A stretch of 64,000 nt of DNA from Pseudomonas tumuqii (GCF_013184545.1 NZ_JAAOJA010000009.1:62001-126000), one strand, 5' to 3'. Positions 1 to 8,538 are shown, numbered from the stretch's first letter. Translations and numbers: made by a program. The notes: a model not told the origin generated them from the letters alone.

Positions 1-375
1 TCCGGCTTGATTGACCCGGCCGCGCAGTTCGACCTGGACCCCAGGAATGAAGGCCTCCGGGTTGAAGGGCAGGCGAAAGGGCAGGGCCGCGCCGTTGCCG
101 GTCAGTTGCACGTTGCCCAGCAGGCCCTGGGGCAGGCCACGCGCATCGATCAGCAGCAGAGCCAGTTCGACTTCGCCATCGCTGGGTACGCCGAGCAGGC
201 TGCCGGTGAGTTCGCGCAGGTGCGCCGACAGGGGCGCCGGCGCCGCCGCGCTGCTTGCTTCAGGCGCCGGCTTGGTCGTGGGCTGGGGCTGGGGCGGCAC
301 GGCGGGTTCGCCGGCGCAGGCAGCGAGCAGTCCGGCGAGGGTGAGCGGAGCGAGCAGTCGCATGGCAATGTTCAT
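1..375 (-). CDS. YbaY-like lipoprotein (partial, C-terminus beyond window)
   Basis: The reading frame is open from ATG at 375 to the left edge, giving the first 125 residues. It begins with a lipoprotein signal (MRLLAPLTLAGLLAAC) whose cysteine would be lipidated, then an Ala/Pro-rich linker, then a beta-rich segment with the pattern 'GSLLGVPSDGEVELALLLID' and 'PFRLPFNP', which resembles the YbaY/HslJ-type small outer-membrane lipoproteins that also include type III secretion pilotin-like folds. No enzymatic function is expected. It is divergent from nrdR with about 140 bp between the starts. The family name is a judgement by eye; the lipoprotein signal is clear. Confidence 0.7.
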   Translation of the reverse strand, partial: MNIAMRLLAPLTLAGLLAACAGEPAVPPQPQPTTKPAPEASSAAAPAPLSAHLRELTGSLLGVPSDGEVELALLLIDARGLPQGLLGNVQLTGNGAALPFRLPFNPEAFIPGVQVELRGRVNQAG

Positions 376-514
376 CTGAGGGGTAGGCCTGAAAGAAGCG
401 GTGTGCCTGCAAAGAGTAGCTGGGCGCGCGCCTGTATACCGCAAAGTCATTGGCTTGTCTTGCCCGCGGGATGCGCTACCATGGCGCTTTCCTGTTCAAG
501 GCGGCTGCCCTCCT

Positions 515-982
515 ATGCACTGTCCCTTCTGCGGTGCCAACGACACCAAGGTCATCGATTCGCGCCTGGTCGCCGAGGGCGGGCAAGTGCGTCGTCGGCG
601 CGAATGCCTGGCTTGCGAAGAACGTTTCACCACCTTTGAAACCGCCGAACTGGTGATGCCGCGGCTGATCAAGCAGGACGGCAGCCGCCAGCCGTTCGAC
701 GAAGACAAGCTGCGTGCCGGCATGCAGCGTGCCCTGGAGAAGCGCCCGGTGAGCATCGAGCGTCTGGAGGCGGCGATTGCCCATATCAAGCACCAGCTGC
801 GCGCCACCGGCGAGCGCGAGATCAAGTCGCTGGTGCTCGGCGAGTTGGTCATGAGCGAGTTGCAAAAGCTCGATGAGGTTGCCTACATCCGCTTCGCCTC
901 GGTCTACCGGCGCTTTCAGGATCTCAACGAATTCCGCGAGGAAATCGATCGGCTGTCCCGCGAACCCGCGAAAGAGCAATGA
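515..982 (+). CDS. nrdR: Transcriptional repressor NrdR
   Basis: NrdR represses ribonucleotide reductase genes by binding NrdR boxes, sensing ATP/dATP through an ATP-cone domain. The 155-residue product has the N-terminal zinc ribbon with C3, C6, C31 and C34, an arginine cluster (RRRRE) next to it, and an ATP-cone from about residue 46 (VMPRLIKQDGSRQPFDEDKL). The reading frame is open further upstream, but the start MHCPFCG is chosen because it gives the canonical N-terminus and length. Its stop overlaps the ribD start in an ATGA, so the two are probably co-transcribed, as in many gammaproteobacteria. Confidence 0.97.
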   Translation: MHCPFCGANDTKVIDSRLVAEGGQVRRRRECLACEERFTTFETAELVMPRLIKQDGSRQPFDEDKLRAGMQRALEKRPVSIERLEAAIAHIKHQLRATGEREIKSLVLGELVMSELQKLDEVAYIRFASVYRRFQDLNEFREEIDRLSREPAKEQ

Positions 983-2094
983 TGAGCGTCGATCATGCCT
1001 GCATGGCCCGCGCCCTGGAGCTGGCCCGCAAAGGCCTGTATTCCACCCACCCGAATCCGCGAGTCGGCTGCGTCATCGCCCGCGACGGGCAGGTCGTCGG
1101 GGAAGGCTGGCATGTGCGCGCCGGTGAGCCGCACGCCGAGGTGCATGCGCTGCGCCAGGCCGGCGCGCAGGCGCGTGGCGCCACCGCCTATGTGACCCTG
1201 GAACCCTGCAGCCATCACGGCCGCACCCCGCCGTGCGCCGATGCGCTGGTCGCCGCCGGCGTCACGCGGGTGGTGGTGGCCATGCAGGATCCCAATCCGC
1301 AGGTCGCCGGCAATGGCCTGGCGCGGCTGATGCAGGCCGGGATAGCGGTCCAGGCCGGCGTACTGGAAGCCGAGGCGCGGGCGCTCAACGCCGGCTTCAT
1401 CAAACGCATGGAGCAGGGCTTGCCCTTCGTGCGGGTCAAGTTGGCGATGAGCCTGGACGGTCGCACCGCCATGGCCAGCGGCGAGAGCCAGTGGATTACC
1501 GGGCCGGCTGCCCGCGCCGCGGTGCAGCGCCTGCGCGCCCGCGCCAGCGTGGTGCTGACCGGTGCCGACACCGTGCTGGCGGACAATGCCCGCTTGACCG
1601 TGCGCCCCGCTGAACTGGGCCTGGATGCCGAACTGACGGCGCTGGCCGTGACCCGGCCACCCTTGCGGGTGCTGGTCGACGGACGCCTGCGGGTGCCGCT
1701 GGATGCGCCTTTCTTTCAGGCTGGCGCGACACTGGTGGCGACCTGCGCGGCCGCTACGGCGCGCGAACGCTACCTGGACGCCGGCCACGAACTGTTGGCC
1801 GTGCCGGGCAGTAGCGGCTATGTCGATCTGCACAAACTGCTGGGCGAACTGGCCGGGCGCGGCGCCAACGAAGTGCTGGTCGAAGCTGGGCCGCGCCTGG
1901 CTGGCGCGTTCGCCCGCGAGGGCCTGGTCGATGAGTACCAGTTGTTCATCGCGCCGAAGTTTCTCGGCTCCAGTGCGCGGCCGCTGCTCGACCTGCCGCT
2001 GGCGCGCATGGCCGAGGCGCAGGCACTGAAGATCGTCGAGATGCGCGCGGTCGGCGACGACTGGCGGATCATCGCGGTGCCGCAATCTTCATAG
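979..2094 (+). CDS. ribD: Bifunctional riboflavin biosynthesis deaminase/reductase RibD
   Basis: RibD deaminates the GTP-derived diaminopyrimidine and then reduces the ribosyl side chain, the second and third steps of riboflavin synthesis. The 371-residue protein has the cytidine-deaminase-type zinc site: H52-x-E54 (HAEVHA), then PC at 77 and PPC at 86. The C-terminal reductase half starts near residue 150 (VKLAMSLDGRTA) and includes an NADPH-type 'LVEAGPRLAGAF' segment. A second in-frame ATG follows directly (982), so the start could be one codon later. It overlaps nrdR by four bases. The genes that normally follow it (ribE, ribBA, ribH) are not next to it but lie 27 kb away on the other strand. 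Confidence 0.97.
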   Translation: MMSVDHACMARALELARKGLYSTHPNPRVGCVIARDGQVVGEGWHVRAGEPHAEVHALRQAGAQARGATAYVTLEPCSHHGRTPPCADALVAAGVTRVVVAMQDPNPQVAGNGLARLMQAGIAVQAGVLEAEARALNAGFIKRMEQGLPFVRVKLAMSLDGRTAMASGESQWITGPAARAAVQRLRARASVVLTGADTVLADNARLTVRPAELGLDAELTALAVTRPPLRVLVDGRLRVPLDAPFFQAGATLVATCAAATARERYLDAGHELLAVPGSSGYVDLHKLLGELAGRGANEVLVEAGPRLAGAFAREGLVDEYQLFIAPKFLGSSARPLLDLPLARMAEAQALKIVEMRAVGDDWRIIAVPQSS

Positions 2095-2113
2095 ATGGGG
2101 GGGCAGCGCCGGA

Positions 2114-2422
2114 TCAAAGCCCGCCGCTGACGCCCAGGTTCACACCCAATTCGGTCGCCAGCGAGAATGGCAGCAACAGGGTGTCCAGCAGGGCACTGGC
2201 GGGCAGGTCGAGGCCGGGGTAGGGCGGCGCCTCGGCGCCGAAACGTTGCTGCGCGCAGCAACCGTGGTTCAGCGCATACAGGTCCAGGCGGGTGCCGGCA
2301 TAGATTACCGGCGCGCCCGACTTGGCCGCATCCAGGGTGCGCACCGTGGCACAACCGCTGCTCAACAGCATGAGCAGCAGGCACGCCATTCGCCCGCCGG
2401 TACGCACGGTGGTCTTACTCAT
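2114..2422 (-). CDS. YceK/YidQ family lipoprotein
   Basis: A 102-residue predicted lipoprotein with a signal ending in LLLMLLSSGC, lipidated at that cysteine. The mature part carries the family pattern: 'APVIYAGTRLDLYAL', a double cysteine near the middle, then 'YPGLDLPASALLDTLLLPF', ending in a short glycine-rich tail. That arrangement is typical of the YceK/YidQ (DUF1375) family, whose molecular role is unknown. It overlaps the 3' end of ubiX by eight bases and is probably translated from the same message. It converges with ribD, whose stop is only 19 bp away, and no clear terminator separates them. Confidence 0.85.
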   Translation of the reverse strand: MSKTTVRTGGRMACLLLMLLSSGCATVRTLDAAKSGAPVIYAGTRLDLYALNHGCCAQQRFGAEAPPYPGLDLPASALLDTLLLPFSLATELGVNLGVSGGL

Positions 2423-3044
2423 CCGACACCTGATGGTGCTCGCCCCAGCGCGGCAGCATGTCCTGCGGCACGCCCAGGCAGTTGAGGATGCGCGCGACGA
2501 CGAAGTCGATCAGGTCGTCGATGGTCTGCGGCTGGTGATAGAAGCCCGGCGCCGCCGGCAGGATCACCGCGCCCAGGTTCGACAGCTTGAGCATGTTCTC
2601 CAGGTGGATGCTGGAAAACGGCGCCTCGCGCGGCACCAGGATCAACTGGCGGCGCTCCTTGAGCACCACATCGGCGGCGCGTTCGATCAGGTTGTTGCAG
2701 GCACCGGTGGCGATCGCCGACAGCGTGCCGGTCGAGCACGGCACCACCACCATGGCGCTGGGTGCGCCCGAGCCGGACGCCACCGGGGCCATCCAGTCCT
2801 CCTTGCCGTAGACACGAATCTGCCCCGGCGCGGCGCCGGTGTATTCGCTGAGGAATGCCTGCATGGCCTGGGGTTTGGCTGGCAGGGTCACGTCCGTTTC
2901 GGTGGCCAGCACCAGTTGTGCGGCCTTGGAAATCAGAAAATGCACCTCACGGTCTTCCTGCACCAGGCAGTCGAGCAGGCGCAGGCCATATGGCGCCCCG
3001 GAGGCGCCAGTCATGGCCAGGGTGATGCGTTCTGGACCGGACAT
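2415..3044 (-). CDS. ubiX: Flavin prenyltransferase UbiX
   Basis: UbiX joins dimethylallyl phosphate to FMN, making the prenylated flavin needed by the decarboxylase UbiD in ubiquinone synthesis. The 209-residue protein opens with the flavin-binding motif ITLAMTGASGAPYGLRLLD, has 'SGSGAPSAMVVVPCSTGTLS' mid-way and ends with the 'RREAPFSSIHLENMLKLS' / 'PAAPGFYHQPQTIDDLIDFV' blocks diagnostic of UbiX. The length is usual. Its ATG lies one base after the mpl stop, so mpl and ubiX form one operon, the order I recall from Pseudomonas aeruginosa. Confidence 0.96.
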   Translation of the reverse strand: MSGPERITLAMTGASGAPYGLRLLDCLVQEDREVHFLISKAAQLVLATETDVTLPAKPQAMQAFLSEYTGAAPGQIRVYGKEDWMAPVASGSGAPSAMVVVPCSTGTLSAIATGACNNLIERAADVVLKERRQLILVPREAPFSSIHLENMLKLSNLGAVILPAAPGFYHQPQTIDDLIDFVVARILNCLGVPQDMLPRWGEHHQVSDE

Positions 3045-4397
3045 TTATGCCTCCAAGGCCGCGGCCAGCTTGCCGTGCAAACCGCCAAAACCGCCGTTGC
3101 TCATCACCACCACCTGGGTGCCCGGTGCGGCTTCGGCCTTGACCCCGGCAATGATCGCTTCCAGGGAATCACAGACCCGGGTCGGCACCGTGGAGTTGGC
3201 GACCGTCGCCGCCAGGTCCCAGCCGAGGTTGGCCGGTGCATACCAGTACACCGAATCGGCCAAAACCACCGAGCCCGGCAAGCCGTCGCGGTGGGCGCCG
3301 AGCTTCATCGAGTTGGAGCGTGGCTCGATCACCGCGATCAGCCTGGCGCTGCCGATGCGTTTGCGCAGGCCGTCGAGGGTGGTGGCGATGGCGGTCGGAT
3401 GGTGGGCGAAGTCGTCGTAGATGGTCACACCATTGACTTCGGCAACCTTCTCCATGCGCCGCTTGGCGTTGATGAAGCTGCACAGCGCGGCGATGCCGAG
3501 CTCCGCCACCACGCCGACATGCCGCGCCGCCGCCAGGACCGCCAAGGCATTGGCCACGTTGTGCTGGCCAGTCAGTTGCCAGTCGACCACGCCGGCGGTT
3601 TTGCCGGCGAAGCCCACCTCGAAACGCGAACCATCGGCGCTGAGCAGGCGTGCCTGCCACTGGCCGCCTTCGCCGGTGGTCTGCACCGGGGTCCAGCAAC
3701 CCATCGCGATCACCCGCTGCAGTGCCACGTCGGCAGCCGGCTGGATGATCAGGCCAGCACCGGGGATGGTCCGTACCAGATGGTGAAACTGCCGCTCGAT
3801 GGCTGCCAGATCCGGGAAGATATCCGCGTGATCGAACTCCAGATTGTTGAGGATCGCGGTGCGCGGGCGGTAGTGGACGAACTTGCTGCGCTTGTCGAAG
3901 AAGGCGCTGTCGTACTCGTCGGCCTCGACCACGAAGAACGGCGTGTCGCCCAGGCGCGCGGAAATGCCGAAGTTCTGCGGCACCCCGCCGATCAGGAAGC
4001 CCGGGCTCATGCCGGCGTGCTCCAGCACCCAGGCCAGCATGCTGGCGCTGCTGGTCTTGCCATGGGTGCCGGCCACCGCCAGTACCCAGCGCCCCTGCAG
4101 CACATGGTCGGCCAGCCACTGCGGGCCGCTGACATAAGGCAGCCCCTTGTTCAGCACGTATTCCACCGCCGGATTGCCGCGCGACAGGGCGTTGCCGATC
4201 ACCACCAGGTCCGGCGCCGGATCGAGTTGCGCGGCATCGTAGCCCTGGGTCAGCTCGATGCCCTGGGCCTCCAGCTGGGTGCTCATCGGCGGGTAGACAT
4301 TGGCATCCGAGCCGGTGACGCGATGGCCCAGTTCCTTGGCCAGCACGGCCAGCGAGCCCATGAAGGTGCCGCAAATACCGAGAATATGGATATGCAT
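3045..4397 (-). CDS. mpl: UDP-N-acetylmuramate:L-alanyl-gamma-D-glutamyl-meso-diaminopimelate ligase Mpl
   Basis: Mpl recycles murein: it attaches the recovered tripeptide L-Ala-gamma-D-Glu-meso-DAP to UDP-MurNAc, ATP-dependently, in the cytoplasm. The 450-residue product starts MHIHILGICGTFMGSLAVLA (Rossmann-like N-domain of Mur ligases), has the P-loop VAGTHGKTSSASML near residue 110, the 'NNLEFDHADIF' Mur ligase segment near 190, and the C-domain 'DDFAHHPTAIATTLDGL'. The ATG at 4397 gives the standard start. It is the first gene of the mpl-ubiX-lipoprotein operon. Confidence 0.97.
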   Translation of the reverse strand: MHIHILGICGTFMGSLAVLAKELGHRVTGSDANVYPPMSTQLEAQGIELTQGYDAAQLDPAPDLVVIGNALSRGNPAVEYVLNKGLPYVSGPQWLADHVLQGRWVLAVAGTHGKTSSASMLAWVLEHAGMSPGFLIGGVPQNFGISARLGDTPFFVVEADEYDSAFFDKRSKFVHYRPRTAILNNLEFDHADIFPDLAAIERQFHHLVRTIPGAGLIIQPAADVALQRVIAMGCWTPVQTTGEGGQWQARLLSADGSRFEVGFAGKTAGVVDWQLTGQHNVANALAVLAAARHVGVVAELGIAALCSFINAKRRMEKVAEVNGVTIYDDFAHHPTAIATTLDGLRKRIGSARLIAVIEPRSNSMKLGAHRDGLPGSVVLADSVYWYAPANLGWDLAATVANSTVPTRVCDSLEAIIAGVKAEAAPGTQVVVMSNGGFGGLHGKLAAALEA

Positions 4398-4548
4398 GAT
4401 TTACCTTGAAGGCGTCCTCGAAAACCGGCCACAACAGGCGCTGAAAAATCTTGCCGCAGGTTAGCACAGCGCCCTGCGCTCGATCTCGACGTGTAGCGCG
4501 CTGGTTTCGACCGACCAGCCCCAATCAAGTTGCAGGGTGGAATCGAAA

Positions 4549-4569
4549 AATCAAACGCTTGCTTGGATT
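4549..4569. promoter_or_regulatory. Imperfect dyad, possible operator
   Basis: Nine-base arms AATCAAACG and GCTTGGATT around CTT match at seven of nine positions as an inverted repeat. The site lies in the 264 bp gap between the divergent mpl and GNAT acetyltransferase genes, in a locally AT-rich patch. It looks like a TetR-type operator, but no regulator gene is adjacent. Confidence 0.25.
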
Positions 4570-4661
4570 GCGCTTTCCAAAAGCATTAGGCAGCATCGGA
4601 GCGTCCGCTGGCATAGCTCATGCGGTGCCAACCCAGCCAATCACCAATGCCGAGGCTCGCC

Positions 4662-5117
4662 ATGCGTATCGTCCCTGCTACCCTGGAGCACCTGGATCTG
4701 TTGACCCCGCTGTTCGTCGAATACCGTGAGTTCTACGGCGAACTGCCTTTCCCCGACTCCTCGCGCAAGTTCCTGGAAACCCGTCTGCGCCGCAAGGAAT
4801 CGGTGATTTACCTGGCCCTGGCCGACGACGAAGACAAGCTGCTCGGCTTCTGCCAGCTCTACCCCAGCTATTCCTCGCTGTCGCTCAAGCGCGTGTGGAT
4901 CCTCAACGACATCTATGTCGCCAAAGACGCGCGGCGGCAGCTGGTTGCCGACCGGCTGCTGCAAACGGCCAAGAAAATGGCCAAGGAAACCAACGCCGTG
5001 CGCATGCGCGTCGCCACCAGCCGGGATAACGAGGTGGCGCAGAGGGTCTACGAGTCGATCGGTTTCGTCGAGGACGAGCAGTTCAAGAACTACGTGCTGC
5101 CCATCAGCAGCGATTGA
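4662..5117 (+). CDS. GNAT family N-acetyltransferase
   Basis: A 151-residue single GNAT domain. After MRIVPATLEHLDLLTPLF, the central acetyl-CoA region reads 'VWILNDIYVAKDARRQLVAD' (motif A; the usual R/Q-x-x-G-x-G/A loop is ARRQLVA), and motif B is 'NEVAQRVYESIGFVED'. Family members acetylate small molecules, peptides or proteins; the substrate cannot be read from sequence. ATG 4662 is preferred over two upstream in-frame ATGs because GAGG lies six bases before it and the protein then starts at the usual GNAT first strand. Confidence 0.88.
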   Translation: MRIVPATLEHLDLLTPLFVEYREFYGELPFPDSSRKFLETRLRRKESVIYLALADDEDKLLGFCQLYPSYSSLSLKRVWILNDIYVAKDARRQLVADRLLQTAKKMAKETNAVRMRVATSRDNEVAQRVYESIGFVEDEQFKNYVLPISSD

Positions 5118-5188
5118 CCGGGGCTGCGCCGGCCCAATCCGGCTGCCACATCGGCAACCGGGTGGGGCCTGCCGTGGCATGCGTTCGC

Positions 5189-6784
5189 CTACCCCAGCAG
5201 GCTCAGCCATAAGCCGAACCCCAGCTGAATCACCAGGGCGCCGAGCAATGCCAGGCGCCAGGGCTGTGCGCGCAGGTTGACCCGAGCCGGCGCCGGCGGA
5301 TGCGCCAGCGGCTCCTGCAACGCCTGGCGAAACTCCGACAAGGCCTCGAAGCGCGCGGCCGGCTGGGGCGCCAAGGCCCGAGCCAGCACGCCATCCCAAC
5401 CGGCCGGCAAGTGCGTGGTGAAGCTGGCCAGTGGCACATAACGGCTCGGCGAGCCGCCTTCCGGGCACGCGATTTCCGGCCATTGGCCGCAGATCAACCA
5501 GTAGGCCAGGGCCGCCAGGGCGAACTGATCGGCGCGGCCATCCACCCGCTGCCCGCCGCGCAACTCCGGCGCCAGCGGGATCGCCTCGGCGGGCAGCTGC
5601 TGACGTGGCGCGCCCGGCAACAGCGCGGCATGTTCCGGCAACAGCAACAGACGCCCGCCCGCGCTGATCAGGATGTTCCGCGGACTCAGCCACAGCCCCT
5701 GCATACCCCGGCGCTGCAGGGCGCGCACCGCCGCAATCGCCTGATCGAGCAAGGCCAGCAGGGTCGCCCCATCCACGGGTCCATGGGCCGCGGCCCAATC
5801 GGCCAGGCTGCGCAGCCCCGGTGCCGGCGGCTCGAACAGCATGAAGGCATGTCGGCGCGGCCGGTGCGACGACAACACCCGCGGCAAGCTGGCTACCGGA
5901 CTGCGCCGCAGTGCCCATTCACGCTGCCAGAACACCTCGTCGGCCGCCTGCTCGGCGAGCCACAGCAAGGCCTCGCGGGCGCTTTCGTCGCGCGCCCGGA
6001 ACAACCGGCCGGGTGGGCCGTACGGGCACTCGTCGAGCAGCGTCCAGCCATCCACCTGCATGCCGGTCACGGCCTCGGCCAGCGCCGGCCACTGCTCCCG
6101 CGGCGCCGTCGGCGGCAGGCTTGCGGCCGCCCCCGGCAGCAGCAGCGCGGCGGCGCCGGGCGCCTTGAGCAAGGGCGCCAGCAGCGCCGGCATGCTCGCC
6201 ACGGTCAGCGTCTGGCAGCCGGCGCGGAAGGCGTCCAGATCGGCCACGCCGAGCAACGGCTGCGGCGCCAGCAACAGTGCCTCGCCCTCACTCAACGGCA
6301 GACTGTGCTGCACCAGCGCCAGCTCGGCCTGCATGCCCAGTTGCATGTCTTCACGCCCCGGCAGGCACTGCAGGCCACCGCCCTTGTGGCGCAGCAGACC
6401 CACCGCACCGGCCTGCAGGAACTGCGCAGCGCCACCCTGCAGCAACAGCAGCCCGGCATCCAGGCGCGGCACACTGCGCCCCGTCCGCCGGCTGCGGAAC
6501 AGTTGCTGATTGAGCGCCGCCAGCACCTGCCGCGCCGCCTGCGCCTCGCTCCAGCCCGCGGGCGTGCAGCGATAATCGGCGAACAGCGCATCCAGATAAC
6601 CCTGCAGCTGCTGCACCACATCGGGGCAATCGCGTGCCCACAACAAGGCCACCAGCAACAGCGGTGGGCGTCCCTGCCGCCCCGCCAGCCACATCGCCCG
6701 CGCCCGCGCCGCCTGGGCCGGCAGGTCGATGCCGCCGCCCAGCAGCAGGCTGACGGCAGGATGGTCCATGCGTTCTATCGACAT
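5189..6784 (-). CDS. Degenerate PP2C-like / Ser-Thr kinase-like fusion membrane protein
   Basis: A 531-residue protein whose layout matches the bacterial bifunctional phosphatase/kinase fusions: a PP2C-like N-terminal half (about 1-235), a kinase-like domain (about 240-500) and one C-terminal membrane segment (about 508-528, LALLGALVIQLGFGLWLSLL). The kinase part is recognisable from 'SPRNILISAGGRLLLLP', 'APELRGGQRVDGRADQFAL' and 'ALAYWLICGQWP'. However, the catalytic HRD is replaced by LWLS, DFG by LLP, no glycine loop or VAIK lysine is visible, and the phosphatase half lacks the metal-binding Asp motifs. It is probably a non-catalytic scaffold or sensor. It is divergent from mtfA (120 bp between starts). 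A start at MDHPAV, five codons later, is possible. Confidence 0.75.
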   Translation of the reverse strand: MSIERMDHPAVSLLLGGGIDLPAQAARARAMWLAGRQGRPPLLLVALLWARDCPDVVQQLQGYLDALFADYRCTPAGWSEAQAARQVLAALNQQLFRSRRTGRSVPRLDAGLLLLQGGAAQFLQAGAVGLLRHKGGGLQCLPGREDMQLGMQAELALVQHSLPLSEGEALLLAPQPLLGVADLDAFRAGCQTLTVASMPALLAPLLKAPGAAALLLPGAAASLPPTAPREQWPALAEAVTGMQVDGWTLLDECPYGPPGRLFRARDESAREALLWLAEQAADEVFWQREWALRRSPVASLPRVLSSHRPRRHAFMLFEPPAPGLRSLADWAAAHGPVDGATLLALLDQAIAAVRALQRRGMQGLWLSPRNILISAGGRLLLLPEHAALLPGAPRQQLPAEAIPLAPELRGGQRVDGRADQFALAALAYWLICGQWPEIACPEGGSPSRYVPLASFTTHLPAGWDGVLARALAPQPAARFEALSEFRQALQEPLAHPPAPARVNLRAQPWRLALLGALVIQLGFGLWLSLLG

Positions 6785-6904
6785 CGGCAGCCCCCCTGGA
6801 CAGTACTGCCAGGACCGTTGCAGCCTTTATGCCGATTCGCCGCCGCTTGCCGCATCCCCAGGCGCCGCTTATGGTGAACAGCCGTGCAACCCGAGCCAGT
6901 CCCC

Positions 6905-7744
6905 ATGTGGTCGTTCCGCGCCTGGCGCCGCCGGCGCATCCTTGCCCGCCATCCAATAACCGCCACGACCTGGGCCGAGGTGCGTCGGCGCCTGCCGCTG
7001 CTCGATGGCCTCAGCGACAGCGAAGAGCAGCGCCTGCGCGAAAGCGCCGTGCTGTTCCTGCATGACAAACACCTGAGCGCTCTGCCCGGCGTCGAACTGG
7101 ACGCCATCGACCGCCTGACCCTGGCGGCGCAGGCCGAGTTGCCGCTGCTGCACCTGGCCGAGCTCGACTGGTACCAGGGTTTCCACGAGATCGTCCTCTA
7201 CCCCGACGATTTCGTCAGCCCGCAGCGCCATCGCGATGCCAGCGGCGTAGTCCACGAGTGGGATGCCGCGCACAGCGGCGAAGCCTGGCAGCAGGGGCCG
7301 GTGATCCTCGCCTGGCCTGGGGTCCAGACCAGCGGCGGCTGGGACGGCTACAACCTGGTGATTCACGAGCTGGCGCACAAGCTGGACATGCTCAATGGCG
7401 ATGCCAATGGCCTGCCGCCCTTGCACCGCAGCATGCGCGTCAAAGACTGGGCCAGCGCCATGCAAAGCGCCTACGACGCCATGAACGCCCAGCTCGACGC
7501 CGATCCGCACGCCGATACCGCCATCGACGCCTACGCTGCGGAAAATCCGGCGGAATTCTTCGCGGTAACCAGCGAGTACTTCTTCAGCGCCCCGGACCTG
7601 CTGGCCGAGGCCTTTCCCGCGGTCTATGCGCAGCTCGCACTGTTCTACCGCCAGGACCCGCTGGCGCGCCTGCAACGCTTGCAGGCGGCGCATCCTGACT
7701 ATCGCGCTACTCCCAAAGACAGCCAGCACACGACCAATGGCTAG
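6905..7744 (+). CDS. mtfA: M90-family zinc metallopeptidase MtfA
   Basis: MtfA is a cytosolic gluzincin-type peptidase; in E. coli it binds and inactivates the repressor Mlc and so affects glucose PTS expression. The 279-residue product has the zinc motif HELAHKLDMLNG (H154, E155, H158) and the downstream acidic part 'NPAEFFAVTSEYFF' that supplies the third ligand in this family. The ATG at 6905 (MWSFRAWRRR) is chosen over an in-frame GTG 21 bp earlier because homologues start at this point. It lies just upstream of ppa, an order I recall from P. aeruginosa. Confidence 0.93.
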   Translation: MWSFRAWRRRRILARHPITATTWAEVRRRLPLLDGLSDSEEQRLRESAVLFLHDKHLSALPGVELDAIDRLTLAAQAELPLLHLAELDWYQGFHEIVLYPDDFVSPQRHRDASGVVHEWDAAHSGEAWQQGPVILAWPGVQTSGGWDGYNLVIHELAHKLDMLNGDANGLPPLHRSMRVKDWASAMQSAYDAMNAQLDADPHADTAIDAYAAENPAEFFAVTSEYFFSAPDLLAEAFPAVYAQLALFYRQDPLARLQRLQAAHPDYRATPKDSQHTTNG

Positions 7745-7778
7745 GCACTCCGGCATAGCAACAGCCGGGGAATATGCC

Positions 7779-7784
7779 TATAAT
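7779..7784 (+). promoter_or_regulatory. Candidate -10 element upstream of ppa
   Basis: A perfect TATAAT lies 38 bp before the ppa ATG, in a 77 bp gap after mtfA. No good -35 hexamer is visible at the expected spacing, so the call rests on the -10 alone. Confidence 0.4.
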
Positions 7785-7821
7785 CGCGCCACTTTTTTAG
7801 CCCATCCCCGGGAGTCACTCC

Positions 7822-8349
7822 ATGAGCTACAGCAAGATTCCAGCCGGTCTCGACCTGCCGAACGACATCTACGTCGCCATCGAAATCCCGGCCAACCACG
7901 CGCCGATCAAATACGAAATCGACAAGGACAGCGATTGCCTGTTCGTCGACCGGTTCATGGCCACCCCGATGTTCTACCCGGCCAACTATGGCTACATCCC
8001 CAACACCCTGGCCGACGACGGCGACGCCCTCGACGTGCTGGTCGTGACCCCGTATCCGGTAGCCCCCGGCTCGGTGATCCGCGCGCGTCCGGTTGGCGTC
8101 CTGCACATGACCGACGAAGCCGGCGGCGACGCCAAGCTGATCGCCGTGCCCCACGACAAGCTCAGCCAGCTGTATGTGGACGTGAAGGAATACACCGACC
8201 TGCCAGCCCTGCTGCTCGAGCAGATCAAGCACTTCTTCGAGAACTACAAGGATCTCGAGAAAGGCAAGTGGGTCAAGGTAGAAGGCTGGGGCAATGCCGA
8301 CGCAGCCCGCGCCGAAATCATCAAGGCAGTGGCGGCTTACCAAAAATAA
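7822..8349 (+). CDS. ppa: Inorganic pyrophosphatase (family I)
   Basis: Hydrolyses pyrophosphate to two phosphates in the cytosol, driving biosynthetic reactions forward. The 175 residues match the family I length. The metal-binding signature is DGDALDV with D66, D68 and D71; the usual Pro in the signature is Ala here, as in other pseudomonads. The N-terminal 'IYVAIEIPANHAPIKYEIDK' and 'MFYPANYGYIPNTLADDGD' blocks are canonical. It has its own candidate promoter and is followed at once by a strong intrinsic terminator, so it is probably monocistronic. Confidence 0.98.
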   Translation: MSYSKIPAGLDLPNDIYVAIEIPANHAPIKYEIDKDSDCLFVDRFMATPMFYPANYGYIPNTLADDGDALDVLVVTPYPVAPGSVIRARPVGVLHMTDEAGGDAKLIAVPHDKLSQLYVDVKEYTDLPALLLEQIKHFFENYKDLEKGKWVKVEGWGNADAARAEIIKAVAAYQK

Positions 8350-8366
8350 GCTGACACCACCCCCTG

Positions 8367-8391
8367 AAACCGGCCACAAGCCGGTTTTTTT
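8367..8391 (+). terminator. Intrinsic terminator of ppa
   Basis: An eight-base perfect stem AAACCGGC / GCCGGTTT with a five-base loop is followed by seven T residues, 17 bp after the ppa stop. Confidence 0.92.
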
Positions 8392-8443
8392 ATGTCTGCC
8401 ATCCATGGCAGCCACCCTTCTGGCCGTCGCTACGCGACGTTAG

Positions 8444-8465
8444 AAATGGCTCCCGGCCATTTTTT
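8444..8465 (+). terminator. Second intrinsic-terminator-like hairpin
   Basis: A seven-base stem AAATGGC / GCCATTT with loop TCCCG runs into a T tract. It lies 75 bp before the TSUP permease start, so it may back up the ppa terminator. Confidence 0.65.
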
Positions 8466-8538
8466 ATGCCTGCAGTTCGCGCTTGGCTGAGCCGATGGTC
8501 AGGCCTTACTCTGCACGCTTTTGCCGCGAGCACGGTCC

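Noticed and set aside
2322..4409. Long plus-strand open frame of 695 codons antisense to ubiX and mpl
   Set aside because: It lacks any recognisable domain, and the minus strand holds complete UbiX and Mpl with their family motifs. High GC keeps antisense frames open.
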